A stretch of DNA of 64,000 nt from Balanoglossus misakiensis (taxonomy: Eukaryota > Hemichordata): NCBI GenBank assembly GCA_040954595.2, contig CM082579.2, forward strand, positions 6,076,001-6,140,000, read 5' to 3'. The translations under genes were made by a program, and so were the position numbers. This document shows, one piece after another, positions 41,235 to 54,972 of this stretch; the first letter of the stretch is position 1, and every line of letters starts with the position of its first letter. A model generated the notes under the pieces. The model saw only the letters and a program-made list of their open reading frames with translations. It was not told where the DNA came from and did no database searches.

Positions 41235-42128
41235 GGGAGTTCATTTGACTGAGGTCTGTTTTAGAACATACATTACATTTTATTTCACGAAGGCATTTTC
41301 TTGGCCTGTCACATTTGCAGTGCTGACTGAAATGAATGTATACTTGCTCTTTGATTTTTTAGCTTTCTCAGTCTTTGAGATTCAAATGGCTGGACCATAA
41401 GTATTTCCTGAATTTGAACTAGGACACTTGATTTTGAATATTTTAATTGATACAAACCCTTATGGTATTTTGGAGCTAATCTGGTCATAAATCAACAGAA
41501 TTTAAGTCAAATGAAATTTTTATGCTACAATGTAACATGGAACAAATTATGTAGGCATCAGCGCTTTAGGTATCTGTATAGCCACTGTGTATCTTAACCA
41601 TATGTTTGTACTACATGTAGACATGTACAATTTTAAATTTACCATTTTTAGGTTATTTTCCCAAGGGCGTTACAATTTCTGTATATATTTGTTTGATACT
41701 TCAGGACAAAAATCAAGTTTTCTGCATGTAGTTATAAATATGAAAAGAGAATCTTTAAATGCATGGTGTACAAATGATTGCAAAGGGTGTTACAAGCATG
41801 CGTATGCGCATTTCTAAATTCACCAGATTGTGATATAGTTGCTTTATGAAGTGTAATTTTGACTTTTTTGTGATCGAAATACAGTTTGTTTTACCCTTTT
41901 CAGCAATTTTACGTTTTCACTTAGTTTACTTCACTGACCATAAAACATGAGACTATGTTTGAATTTTGAGAAGTATTCACTTTACATTAATTATTTTCAA
42001 TCTGTACAGTGTGAATTTTACAACGCTTGCCAAAATACTATCACTTTTAACACATTTAAATGCATCCAAAAAAAAACTTTAACAGTTTTTCCTGGTGTGC
42101 AAGAGACTTAGTGCCAAAATGATTTTGA

Positions 42129-42134
42129 AATAAA
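42129..42134 (+). other. TNF-receptor gene polyadenylation signal AATAAA
   Basis: First canonical AATAAA after the stop at 41234 with a T/G-rich stretch downstream (42150-42175). It implies a 3' UTR of about 0.9 kb, AT-rich and without other features. Confidence 0.6.
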
Positions 42135-43763
42135 AAGATAATTTCATTTACAGTGGTAACGTCTTGCTGGTTTTCTCTGCCCTTTGATTAAGTCTAGCGC
42201 CCTCACACAGCCATCATGAATTTGAACTCAAAGCGAGGCCGATGGTGAAATCCCCTTGATGTGATTGGTCAACTTTCTCTGATACCCTATGAATGTACGG
42301 TCTAAGGTTGAGATCTAGAAAATCACAGAATTTCATTAGCTCGCCAAAAAGTACGCCACCACATTGTCAATCGAACAGTTAGAGTTAGACATGTCTTAGA
42401 GGTGAAGGTATTCCTTTAGGCATGTCCGATCCGACGAAGAGACAAGAATCCTATGTAAGTTGAGACACAAGATATCTGTATTATATTACGTTATGTTTTG
42501 TCCATATATAGGCCAATAACATACAAAAGTTTCAAAGTTTCCGTAACCAAAAATACTTCATGCGTTCACAATCATAACACATATGAGCGATACACCCTGC
42601 CCCTGGGTCACTCCCAAGGCTAGTTCAAGAATGTTCTCTAAAAGTCTCTACAAAAGTGTCTCTTGGTATATATGAGTCTCTAGAGGAATTTGATAAATGG
42701 TATCAATAAAGGTCAATTGGTGAGAGAGTTTAAGATATTACTCAGACTTGACTATGGTGAGCTAATTATGACTCGTCTGGAACGGATTTGAGACAGCATC
42801 TGAGTACACGGTAGGAATAACATGGAACTGATCTGGTGACAGATATTTGCCTATGATATATGTTTAAAGTAGCTATGATACACCGTATCATGTCGGAAAA
42901 ATGACTGTGTCCTTGTTTTAAAATAAACTTAAAATTATTAATCTTTGATTTTACTTTGAAAAGTTAACAAACGAAATTATGGACGCGAAGTACATGTAAA
43001 CACTGTGTAAACATGCCTGTTCACTTTCACATAAGGATTTAACTTAAGTCAGCTGTGAATTGAAGTCTTGATTGAATCGTGTATAGAGGTTATCTTGAAA
43101 GCCTTAAACGAATATGCAGCTCTCTCCTCATGTTGTCGACCATGCTCATGCCTTGGTAGGCCTACACTTTGTGAAGTTGCTCAAACGCGACCGGGCGTAA
43201 CCGATCGTTCTCTTTTGACACGTGTCGCCTGGTGCCCATCAGTGACGTCATGCGGGCACGCGTGCGCGCATCTGAGCGGGCGTTCTTACTCAGGGCTCAA
43301 GCAACTTCACATCTGTCTTCGATGTGCTGATATCCTGAATGGAGGAAGAGCGGGGTGTAATCTCCGACAACAACGACAAGTGGTAGTTGTCAGATACAAT
43401 CGACCAGCCCTTCAATCCCCCCCCCCAAAAAAAACAAAAACAAAAAAAAACCCGGGGGTATTCCCACGTGTAAATTTTGCCAATATTTCAGATAAGTCTT
43501 TACAAAAATAAAATAAGTTTTGGTTACAAAAATATATATTTTTATAAATAATTTCACTGACAAATAAATAATCTTAGGCGTTAAAATTCAATACCTATAC
43601 ACAAATTTTACATGGAACAGATTGTTTGGATTGCAATTTTTTCCAAAGGCATACGCACATTTGTGGCAAGACTACTGACAATCATTGGTGGTCACCCGAC
43701 AAATGAAGCGAGTTGAATATATAAGCAGGCTCCAGTTGCGGGGTGACCGTTTTATGAACTTTC
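42135..43763. other. Convergent intergenic region between the TNF-receptor and TRAF genes
   Basis: About 1.6 kb separates the two genes' 3' ends. The 147-codon ORF at 43068-43511 is Cys/Arg-rich, runs into homopolymer and has no recognisable domain. No clear minus-strand AATAAA was found directly below the TRAF stop codon. Confidence 0.5.
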
Positions 43764-46700
43764 TTAGGGTAAGTCTGACGTTTCCACAATAATTTTGACG
43801 AAGGCCGTGTCATCTTTAACGTATGCATGGCGAGGACTGTCTATCTGAGATATTGGCATGAACAACGGACACCCACTGGCGACATTCATGTCATTTTTGG
43901 GCCTTTGGAAAGAGCTGGACGTTGGGTCGGGTCTGAAGGCATCGATCACGTGCTCTCTGTTGTTCTGGTCCAGCCACATGAAGGTGACTTTCTGTCGAAA
44001 GGGCCATCTCATAAGGGCGTCGTTCGGACCCCTCATAATGGTGAAGAACAGAGACACATGATTACCCTTGCCCATCCCATCCCCATTCAGGTATATACGA
44101 GCACACATTTTGTAGCCTGAGCGGCTGGTGTAGAAACATGGCGAGTAGAAGGAGGTGGTCTTGCCGCTCCTAGCTTCGTTGAACTTTCTGTTGAAGTCGC
44201 TGATCTTCCAGATCATGACTCCGTCGTAAGAGGCCATCTCAAGAGACTGGATTCGCAGGTCCTGCTCTGCGAGGGCAACATCCTTCAGAGCTATGATTCT
44301 GTCCTGTGCTTTGACCTTCCTCTCTAACGATTCAATCAGATCTCTGTCCTGTCGCCTCTGTGTTTCCATTGCCTGCAATTGCTTTGAGTCCCTTTCCAAT
44401 TGCGCATTCAGAACTCCCACCACGCCGTCATATGTCGAAAGCTTTGATTCTAGTGCAGCGAACTTATTTTTTAACCCAGAGATGCTGTCAGTCTGTAGTT
44501 TCAGTTCAGAGTCTACTTCTCTCGGAAGTTTAGCATTGAGTGTTGTGTGACAGTTAACGGCCTGAAAATGGTTCAATTTCTCCTGCACCTGTGTAAACGT
44601 TCTCTGGAGTTCGGCCACCTGTTTGCCTTGGTTTGTCACCAGCTCCTTGGTGGCATCCAGGGTGCCTCGGTCTTCCGCTGCTCGTTCGATGACGGGTTTC
44701 ATACTGACGACAGTTTGGAGGAGCATCTCTTGGTGGTTGGTGATATACTCCTTGGAATGCCGATGCTTGTCGTCGGTCGGGATCTGTGTGGTGGAAATAT
44801 AGTGTTGGCATTCAGAGTTGCACGATGGATATTTGCCGGCAGTTGTGCTGTGACCTGAATGCATGGGAGCTTTAGTGAAGACGTGCAACTAGTGGGTGAT
44901 CTTCTTAATGACACAGTAGCATTCCCAAGTCCATGGCAGTTAAGGTGGTTATTTAATACCAGTCCGCATGCGTGAGTGAGTGACGTCATGGAGAGAGTTA
45001 ATTATAACAGCAGGTACTACAGGTGGCGAGGAAAATTACGGATGTGGTAGATGAGTAAAGAAAAATCTAAATATTAAATTGAGAGCAAGTTTTAAGAGGA
45101 TTACATGCAGCCAGCCATAACAACCAACGACAGCCACGCCGACACACCAATACAAGCGACAGACACAAAACGGCCCAACCAAAACCTCAAACTACAATTA
45201 CACCAAACACCACAATACCACGCAACACCAAGTTGTCCACTTGAGCGCAAACACCACGGACAAAATCAATGTGAATACGTAAGCCTTCGCCGAAAACAAT
45301 CCCCCGCACAAGACCAGTGGCAATTTTAACACACTGAAATTGCGAATTGTTTTATGTTATGAAAACCACTGCGTTTTATTTTTTAAGTGTCAGATTTTCC
45401 AAGATGGAATGGTCAAGTTAAGGAGCACGTAAGCTTACAGCTAATTGGATGCTAATTGTACGAGTTTCCGCCAATATATTTACTGCAAGTCCCATCCACC
45501 ACGCAACCAGTAATAATATTTTATATTCATTTTCCACCTGAAATAGTACCACGAGAGTTTGGACATTACGGAAGTAATTGTCCTGATTCTTTTCTATACT
45601 TCTGAATTCGGAATAAACTTGCCTTATTTCCTTGCACTTCTAAGTAGGAATTGCAGTTCTGTTTCTCGAAATGCTATTTTTGTACATTTTAGTAGTCCGG
45701 CCGCGATGTTTTATTTACACAAACAATTTGTTATTGACTATTTCATCTGATTTTCTTCATTGTTTGCCATGCCAAGTTTTCAAGACTGGCGAGAATAGAA
45801 CGAGTTCACGTAAACTAAAGTCACTCCTCTCAAATTTCATATGAGAACTTATTCTTTTGACCATCCTTGATCATACATATTAATGGTTACTCACTCGTGG
45901 TGTGTTTGTGCCTGTCATCTGAATTGCTGCATGCATGCATTCCTTTATTTCAACATTCGTGTTTTGTTCAATATATGTTTTAGTTCAGCTTGCAATATCT
46001 ATGTAGGCTGGTGTGCGAGTGGGACCTGTTTATGATTGCCCGTTTTGTTTGTGTTGTTGACGCCATAAACATAAACGATGGTGGATGACGTGTCGATATG
46101 TTCCGTCGCCGAATAAGAAAATATAAATCCTAGTTTACCGCGCGCGAGAAAGCAACATCTTCGAACCGATTGCCTCGACCAGAAATCCTCGGATTGATAT
46201 CAAAAGCAAACGACATCCGCTCGGCATAATGTTTGCAACATAATTTTATTCAGCGATGAAATTCACGGCAGCACTATAGAATACATACTGCGCAAGCGTT
46301 CATAAAATAGTCATGTTCTACTGACATTGCTGTACGTACATCACTGATTCAGTTCGTAGCTCTCCAGTGCGTAATGTACCAATGATTACGATGTGAACTG
46401 TAACTTGTATAGTGTAGTAAGGTTTGCGTAGGGCCGGCTGCTGACGCTTAGAGCACAGAGTGTTTTGTTAAACGCCATAGCGCATGTTTCAGGGCATTCG
46501 CGTTCAAACTGATGTCTAAAACATGAGAATGTGAAAGGTTTCGAACTTAATTTGTTACAGCTAGCTTAATATAAGTGATTTACGCATGCGTTTTATTTAC
46601 TGATGCACGTTGATTTGTCTTGTTTCCAAGGGAAGGTCCGTCAACGAAGGTGAGCGGATAGTAAAGTGGACAGTAGAAATGGGATGAAGGAGAACACCAC

Positions 46701-48413
46701 ATGACACGAAGGAAATGACACCTGTGCTGGAATTTTGAAAAGCGTCAATTCTCACCAGTGCGTCGCATCCCACTTGTCTGAACAGACAAGCTTGCGGCTT
46801 GTTTGTACAGTTTCCTCGTTCAGGATCTTGGTGTTCTTTTAGCTGTAAAAAACCGGGGGTGAAGTATAACATGTTAAATCTTGTCATAGCTACACGCATG
46901 TACGTACATGCATATATACTATATACTGGTACGTTACTTCAACATAGGTTGTTAAATTACCTTGAATTACAATGAAGATGATGGAAGTGTTTGTGATGTA
47001 TTAAGAGATTACCCACCCTTTTCCATGGCAATGTAACCGCCTTGCAGAATTGACACTGTGCGACGCGTTCGTCACACTCGTCCAGGTGTTTCGGTATAGT
47101 CTTGTGTGGATATTCGTCATTGCAGTGTGGACACGCTGTCATTCGCATGGGGCAGTGTTTTTCCAGGTGCTCGGACAGATTCCCCCTTTTGAGAGAGGCA
47201 CCGCACCCGTCTCTGTGCAAACAATGTATCATCTCATGGTCGCAGGTGTCCACGTGTTGCTGTAAAGTGGAAAAAAAAACATACCGCACATCAGTTTGAT
47301 TGCTTTATACTAGTATACGATTGATTACTCACAACATAGAGTTATGTAACCGTTCAAGTTTTTACAATGGTACCATAACAAACACTAGTTTGCAGATGTT
47401 GCAGTCACAGGTGTTCAGGCACGTGCACAGGGATTGAGGCCTTCGCAGTGCGGAGATTACGACGCCCACAAAACCCGCGGGTATTACAGTAGCCTACCTG
47501 ATAGTTCTTGAAGACGCCCTTCCAAATGCAGCCGTTATTAATACACCGCACTTTATACGCACTTAAATCTCTAAGGATTCCTCTATCAGGATAACTCTGG
47601 AATGTTAAAATAGTGATTGCAATGAGGGGAGGGTAAGGGATAGTATATGTCTCGCGTATCGCACAGGAGGAATTTCAATATGTTGCGTTCTCTACAAAAT
47701 ATGCAACTAGAACTCACCACGATTGCCAATCTCGCGGACGCGCTGTGGTCACTTCATCGTCGGAAGTGCAGTGGTATTTCAAAATGTCGCTACTGAAATG
47801 TCAACCATGAGCTGTCTGTCTGTCTGTCTGTCTGTCTGTCGTTGTTTGTTTGTTTGTTTGTTTATTCGTTCGCTTGTTATTAAATGTAAAACACACCTCT
47901 TCATGGTTAAGGATTGAATCCGGAACGCCTTCATCACTGCACCCCTTGCAGTAAACCGGGTCATTGTGTCTGAAATTTAAAGCAGAACTCATGAATAACA
48001 GAATAAAGAACTGTGAAGTACTAATTGTAGTACATGTATACGTGTACGTGTTAAATTTATTTATTTTTCTGTAATTTTTTAAACCTGTTCCTTGTAGTGC
48101 ACGAAAACGTATGCATGCTATCGCAGATCTGTTAACATCTAATCGACAGATATAATCACAGCTGAAAGCATTGCTCTCGGACTCGCGACAAGATTAGGGG
48201 CAATTGATAAACTGTGAAATGACGTAAAGATTGCGGAATTTGATATCTGGACTGTGATACTTACCTACCGAGAAGGCTCTGAAAACACACAAAGCAATAA
48301 CGATGGCCACAGTATGTTTGGGTTGGCCTCTTGATGACAAGTCGACACTCTAAACATCGGTATTTTTCTTCGGGTGGATTTTCGAATATTGATAAATGAT
48401 AGCCTGTCGTCAT
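43764..48413 (-). CDS. TRAF2: TRAF2-like TNF-receptor-associated factor
   Basis: A cytoplasmic adaptor and RING ligase linking TNF receptors to NF-kB and JNK. The minus-strand exons are 48413-48265, 47969-47897, 47596-47498, 47259-47017, 46842-46756 and 44783-43764, 1671 nt and 556 residues, in frame. Residues 19-70 are a RING finger (YRCLEC, CGHRYCFVC, YCKGC). Residues about 95-215 hold TRAF-type zinc fingers with C/H spacing (CDHEMIHC, CPMRMTACPHC, CQFC, CLFRQVGC). A coiled coil runs about 240-400. Residues 404-552 are the MATH/TRAF-C domain (YDGVMIWKISDF, GYKMCARIYLNGDGMGKG, DQNNREHVIDAFRPD, ASGCPLF). The MATH domain is nearest vertebrate TRAF2, but the end ETSDLP resembles TRAF3, so this may be a co-orthologue of TRAF1/2/3. 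It lies tail-to-tail with the TNF receptor. The last exon's frame stays open upward to an ATG at 44888. Confidence 0.95.
47813..47866. repeat. (TGTC)n then (TTTG)n microsatellite in a TRAF intron
   Basis: About seven TGTC units followed by about six TTTG units, directly below TRAF exon 2. Confidence 0.9.
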
Positions 48414-49610
48414 GTTTTTTGTATAGGTATTTTAGTTTACAAATAAGGGTTGTGCCAAATTTACAAGTTTGTCATTTGATGAAGAAAGGTAAAAGAAATA
48501 GTTTATTTTTTAAAATGTATTTCCTTGTTGATCCTGCAGAGTTCTGATATTTGTGAGGTTTAGTAAGGTATTATTTATAGATAACTTCTTAATGGAAGCT
48601 TTATCAGTGATTAATTTGATTAACGGGAAGAGAATGCCAGTACGTGACTGGCAGGGAGGGGGGATATCTGTGGAGAGACAGAATTTAACCTTGATTAATT
48701 ATTGTACATGTTAATGTCTAAAGTACGAATTTGCCGAAATAAACTGTGGACAATGGTGATAATGTTAATGCTGCTGCCAAAAAGGCAGAAATAGCGATAT
48801 TGATTTCGTATCGATCGCTAGAAAGGCCGTAGAATGATACATGTATGTGCAAAATAGTATTGGGGATCGCTCAAATTGAATTGCAAAAGCTTTATTCAGT
48901 TTGACATTTATCCAGTGGATTTTAAAGGTATTTTTTTTTAAAAAAAAGCACGCAGTTATTTTGACAGTATGGAAAAGCGAGGCTTCCATTGTAGTCAGCC
49001 ACTGTGTGATACTCTACGATCGTTTTCCAGAGAAAGACAGCTTTTCACTTACTTTGATGAGTTGAAGAGATTCCCTTACGCGATAAGTTGTAAACAGTGT
49101 CGAGATATCCACGCCTTTATTTACACCTTGTCTTGTACAAAGAGGATGACAAGTTTAGGATGTCAATCACTTGCTATCCTCAAGAGAATCTGCCTCGCCT
49201 CACCGCAGACCCCCGCCTGGAAAACAATACAAAATCGGACAAAATTTATATTATTTAATAAAAACAAAAGGCATCGTTGTACTGTTTTGTTTGTCGGCGA
49301 GGGCGCGCTATACTACTTTAATTGAATTGCCCAATTGAAGAGATAGGCCAGAATTGAGCAATAAATAACCCCCGCCGCAGGCGGGTATACATTGTACAAG
49401 AGATTTTGGTCAATTCGATACATATAGCACGAGCCGTTAGGAACCCTTCTTCCTGGGCTGATTGGCTGTTTTGTGGCGTCTATGGTCTAGTTCTCATCCG
49501 TATCATTGTACATACACATCCGGGAAGTGTTTTGACAGCAAATCCGAGGCAAACTATACCGAAATCATGCGTCTGAATCGAACGTGGGACAAAGGTGTCA
49601 GTCGCTATTG

Positions 49611-49727
49611 CTCTCTCTCTATTTCTTCCCACTCTCTCCCCCCCCCCTTTTCTCTCTCTCCTCCTCTTTCTCTTCTTCTTCTCCTCCCTTCCCTCTCCAC
49701 CTCTCCACCTCTCTCTCTCGATATTTG
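49611..49727. repeat. CT-rich simple sequence
   Basis: Imperfect CTCT/CTTCTT/CCCC pyrimidine tract of about 115 bp. ORFs over it are compositional. Confidence 0.85.
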
Positions 49728-51119
49728 CCAATTCCAACATTTACAGACACCCTTTTTGATTTTTATTCTCTTCTCTGGTCGTTTTCTGGCATATGCTGCT
49801 CTCTCGATTTATTTTATCCAAAAATCGTCCGGATGCACCGGGTCATCAACTGGTCCAACCCTTAATGTCCCGATCGTGATTACTATGTAAATGGTTCAAA
49901 TGAAGAGTGACCTCCACTGTAATATATTACAATACTAGTCTGACATGGCAAGTACGTCATCTGGCTTGTGTACTTTGTACTCGTGTACATTTCCGATGAG
50001 CTCATTGACACAATTGAATGCCAGATCCCATCTAGCTACGTATATTGGAAATTCCCGAGTTACACTGTGCGCGCAGAAAGTGCGAGCTTAAGGTGGCATT
50101 GCATGAAACCGTCGAGACTTTTTCAGAGGCCTATTTCTCATCAAAGAAAACGTTAAAACCCCCATAAACCATATATATTCTGGAAGCTGAGTTTTTGAAC
50201 TTTTGTTTGAGTTGCATATATTATTGATCCTCGGAAATGGTGGCGTTTTTGGGCTAAAACCCCCATTTTTGATATTGTGTCATTAAATTTAATTTAGGTA
50301 AAAAAGTTGGCCATGCATCTTGCAACTTAATATGTCCTTCGAAACTAGAGTACACGTGCAAAAAAACGGTAATTTTGTTTTGCGTTATCTGCTTCCATTG
50401 AGGAGTAACATCGTTTGAAAGTTAGATTTTTAGAAAATTTGATCAAATTCACAGTGAGTTGTATTGAATCAGAGTTTATTCCCGCCAGGGACATTTTATC
50501 GACTAAAAAATCCGTTTTGTTTGATGGGTCATATACAATCCCCTGTTAAAATTTGAGCAAATTCGGCCAACGCAGAGCGAAGCTAAATTCTTCTGAAGTT
50601 GTCAAGAGCAGCGAAAATGCAAACTATTCAACCAGCTGTGTGCAGCTGTGTGCATGTGAACGTATTCACGGTTGTGTTCGTAGAATACAATATTATATCT
50701 GTGCTGCCGCTAGTATTTATCCTACCTTATTGCATGGTGATAATTTGCATTATGATAATTTCTCAGGCTTCTGATGTGATCTTGGAGGTTGGAATTTGCC
50801 CCGGTTGTGCTGTGGTCGCTTCACTTCGGCAGTGCCGATGCCTAGCCTGTGGTGGTACTGTATGTAGGTAGCGACGAGCGCTGACCTAATATATACAGTG
50901 TTATCAATCACGTGATCTGGCTATGTGACACCACAGGGGGCTGCAAACATAAAAGTTATAAATGGCGAAGTATGTTCAGTTCTGCGTTTTCCCAACCTGT
51001 CTTATCATTTGCTAATCCAGAATAAACGCTATCAATTTCCCATTAATCACCTGCTAACGACTAAATCTATGTGCCCCATCCACGGATTAAGTTGATAAAG
51101 TAAACATTGGTCAGCGAAG

Positions 51120-52060
51120 TTTGTGTCGTTGGTTTTCAAAATCAGGCCGACCCCCCCTTCACCCAGGACCAAAAAATGATGACCCCCCTTTGACAGGCCC
51201 AAAAATATGATGACCCCCCCCTCCACGCCGAAAACATTCGCCGTCCTGATCCTATGTACACTGTATGCAATAAAGGGAATATAAATTTCTTAAAGTAATT
51301 GAAGTATATAATAGTATATCGTTGCAATAAAGAAATCTATGAATAAATTAAAATGACAAGTCAATACAATAGTTGCTAGAATTGGTAAAACAAGAAAAGT
51401 GGCGGGGGTGGGTGTGGGAGGGGTGTACCCCCCTCCCACATAAGAAAATTTTGTAAAATACGGTGCTCAAAGTTGCATTTTAATGAACTCAAAAGCATAT
51501 TAACTCAATGTTGGGGAGGACCAATTTTACTTTTGCCACTCCCTTCAAAGTTAGCATCTGTGGGGGATGGGGTGGGCAAGTGCTATGCCCTGGTACACTA
51601 GATGTGGCGAAGAATGAAGGGGGTTGGTGTGGGAGGGGGTGTCCCCCTCCCGCATAAGAAAATTTTGTAAAATACAGTGCTCAAAGTTGCATTTTAATGA
51701 AGCAAAATAACTCAATGTTGGGGAGGACCAATTTTACTTTTGCCACTCCACTAAAAGTAAGTATCGGTGGGGTGGGGTGGCAAGTAGTCTGCCCTGGTAC
51801 ACTAGACAAACCAGCCAATAAATGAAATGTGGCGAAGAATGAAGGGGGTGGGTTTGGGGGTGTCCCCCTCCCACATTAGAAAATTTTGTAAAATAAAGGG
51901 CGCGAAACTGCAATTTTGTGGACTCAAAAGCAAAAGTTCGGTGGCAAAAGTATGTGACCCCCCTAAACGTTTACAAAAAAAAGATGACTCCCCCTTTTGG
52001 ACTTCAAAATTTAAGCGACCCCCCTGGATTTTGCCGCCCCCCCCCCGGCCGTAAAAACTG
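51120..52060. repeat. Tandem array of about 200-226-bp units flanked by GACCCCCC-type degenerate repeats
   Basis: Units start at a GTGGCG motif at 51399, 51603 and 51829. Units 1 and 2 (204 and 226 bp) share TAAGAAAATTTTGTAAAATA, CTCAATGTTGGGGAGGACCA and GCCCTGGTACACTAGA. Unit 3 is cut short near 51935. On both sides (51145-51230 and 51955-52045) lie short repeats of the type GA(C/T)CCCCCC followed by AAAA-tATGATG. No coding capacity is apparent. Confidence 0.85.
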
Positions 52061-54900
52061 AACGGTCCCTAACTGCCGCCTGAGCGCGCCTGACGTCATT
52101 CGAAGAATAGCATGTATAGTGTGCATAGATCCGCCCCCTCGCTCATTAACATTTAAACGAGTTGGCACACATTCATTTTTGGGGGGTGGTGGGTGGGTAA
52201 ATACCCCAATGCTGGTAAGCCTTTACTTTTAAACAGATACATATAAGAAGTTTGAATATTTTATCTGTGACAGGTATCCACAGCGCAAATGATCCTTCCA
52301 GTTTCGGTGATAGAGTTTCCCTTTCAGATCACTTGTGAAAATCTGAAACATTACGTAAATGTTGACCTGTAACCAGTTTCGCTCAGGATATCACTCCATC
52401 AATATTACCAGCTTTAATCCACCTGTATCACATTCTTTTTGTACGGCCATTCATCGAAATTACTGTCTCATGAGGCGACTTCTACAGCAGGTCACAACTA
52501 GATCTGCTCGTCAACGATAATAAGAAAATGTTCATATGCACGTCATACGAATCAACCACATTATAAAGCACCATTACTTCTCTTTACTCCACTTGGTGGA
52601 ACACAATAGCTCGCTTAGTTTTTACATGGGTGCGGCGATGTGCATCTGTTCACACGTCCTGAAATGAAAATGAAAGTTCAATATTCCACTTACCTACCTA
52701 TCTATACCTATACATGTACCTGCATGTATGTTCACATCCTGTAATAAATTAGATCGGTACAATGACAATTTTTGTTATTAATTTTGAAGTTGAGATTGAT
52801 TGGTGATTTAATCATATCCTCCTTATTCACCCATGTTAGCCAAGAGGCTGCCTTCAGCTTTCTGATTAAGTATATTTATTCATTGGATGACACCTCTATG
52901 TATCATTGAAAATTAATAGCGTGCATATATCCTTTATGTGCAATTTCTCCACGCAGGTAATATATTTGAAATTAATGTATTGACCATGCAGTTACAGTTG
53001 CATACGAGGAACAGGGCCCAAAATGGCACATGCGACTGTCGACAGTCTATCACTTTACCACTGACATCATGTATATCAAAACGTAGTTTTATATTTATTA
53101 CAACATATGTAATGAAATACTTCACTTTCATCGTCCACTTCAGTCCCATTATATATGCAACAGTAATACGCTGCAATCAACGTACACGTTGCAGCCATGT
53201 CTGAAAATTAAAAAACGAACGATGTATTATATGCAACCAAGTATGTTACTTGACAAATGGCAGCGATTTCACTGCATTGCACATTTTAAATAAACGATTA
53301 TTTACCTTTATAATACATTTTACCCGATTTCTACAGCACCTACGACTTGATAGATCAGCGAGTTGAATGCGTGTTCAATGCAAAGCAATGAATAACTCAC
53401 TGCAGCTTTATGCTTAAGGTAAAATTGTATAGTACAAATATATTTTGAAACAATCTTCAGAAAATATCGTTCTGAGGGTCATATTTCTCTGATTGATGTA
53501 TTATATATGTAAAGTGTATACGACCTGTTGACAAGTGTTTACCGTATACATGTATATAGGGGAGCATAATGCTCAGATGCCATTTTCAGAAAGGGGGTTT
53601 CCGATCTATTTGTATAGGACACGTTTTCCTAAAGCATTAAATTTTGGCTAGGTTCCCCACTAGTTAATCGCAAAATGTTATCAGATAATTGTCAGCAAAG
53701 GATCCGAGCCCTGAGGTATTATAACAGGGAAGTATATCTAAAAAGTTGTTTTCGTGTTTTTTGAGTCAGTATCCTATCTCACTATCTACAGCCAACACTC
53801 TGTTGCAGATAGTGATATTTGATTTATGCCATGCTCACTTGGCTGTCTCAGTTGTTTTACACGTGCAAACGATCCAGTATCAATGCCTTTGCTGCTTACT
53901 TCTTATAAAATATTATGTGTGTATACTAAAGAAGGACACCAAAAGTTCACTCTAGCCAGATTATCGAATGAATTAGAGATTTACAATGTTGGGATAATGT
54001 CGCAGTATTTTGCTGTGTATATCTTTGGTCACATTATCAATAGGAGATAAGTTACTGAAGTAGGCGTATCCAGGCACAGTCTTAAGTGTGGTGATTATTT
54101 TTAGTGTATGTTACAATGTAATTGTGTTTAAACTTTTACCATTTCGTTGGAAGCTGTAATTTTACTACTTGCATGATAAGAATTTACCGTACGCCTATTA
54201 AAACTATAATTATAATTATGCCGACGCGCAAATAATTGAATGGACTTATCTCTGACACAATTTTATTTATATGAGCTTCACGTATGCTATAATACTTATT
54301 TTATCAAAATATTGATTATCACGTTCTTGCGACTGAATTCTGGAATGTAAAACTTTGTACCTCGTTATAACATTGGGAATTATCCGATCTATTTTGGTTT
54401 GTCCAGGGACCTACTTTATAGGAGATAAACTTTTGAAACCGTGGGCGTACGGAAATTTGACACATATTTGTGCGACACCTTGTTCTCCTGGAAACAGCAC
54501 GTCGGCCATTATGGTCGTACGCTATTTCAGTCTATCGATCGAGCGTATGATATGTACCGTGTGTAAGACAAGATTAGTTACGGTGATGACAAAAACCTCG
54601 GAAAGTTTGTCAATGTAAGTTAAATTCTGTGGCAATAATGAATGTTGATACTGTCAGCCCTGCGTAGTGCAACATGTTACATGCTACCTAAAACCATGGC
54701 CACGGTTTGTCCGATAGCATTCTACATTCAAATTCGATTTCCTTCAGAAAAAAAAACTTTCCAGCGATTCCAAAAAGAACTGCTTGTTTTCTCTATCGAA
54801 CAAATTATGATTGATCAGGGCATTTCTACTTAGTAATATTTGTTTTGAAAGGTCGAAATGGAAAGAATCGTGTTTAGAGCGATGACATAAAGGGACTTAC

Positions 54901-54972
54901 CTGACATGAGTGTCCGTATACAGAAACATGTGCAAGTGATAAGCGAAGGGGGAGGCCCGGGATACTTTTATA
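54901..54972 (-). promoter_or_regulatory. Candidate TATA promoter and leader exon upstream of TRAF
   Basis: On the minus strand, TATAAAAG (54972-54965) is followed about 70 nt later by CATGTCAG/GTAAGT, a strong donor at 54900-54899. A start about 30 nt below the TATA box would give a first exon of about 40 nt. CRE-like TGACG motifs lie just upstream of the TATA box. Splicing to the TRAF 5' UTR at about 48.5 kb is inferred, not shown. Confidence 0.35.

Larger units (their letters stand above)
48414..54900. other. Upstream region of the TRAF gene; no coding gene identified
   Basis: Contains the rest of TRAF exon 1 and its 5' UTR, a polypyrimidine tract (49611-49727) and a C/G-rich tandem repeat array (51120-52060). 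ORFs at 48969-49325, 50553-50871, 52938-53204 and 54355-54618 have no recognised family. Several acceptor-like and donor-like sites occur on the minus strand, for example an acceptor at about 53197-53200 followed by ATGGCTGC, but no coherent protein results. Confidence 0.45.

Noticed and set aside
43068-43511. 147-codon + strand ORF between the TNF-receptor and TRAF genes
   Set aside because: Runs into poly(C)/poly(A) sequence. The Cys and Arg content has no regular domain spacing, and there is no splice or promoter support.
50553-50871. Hydrophobic + strand ORF that looks like a single GPCR helix
   Set aside because: Only one plausible membrane segment, no class A motifs on either side and no exon boundaries. 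Probably chance.
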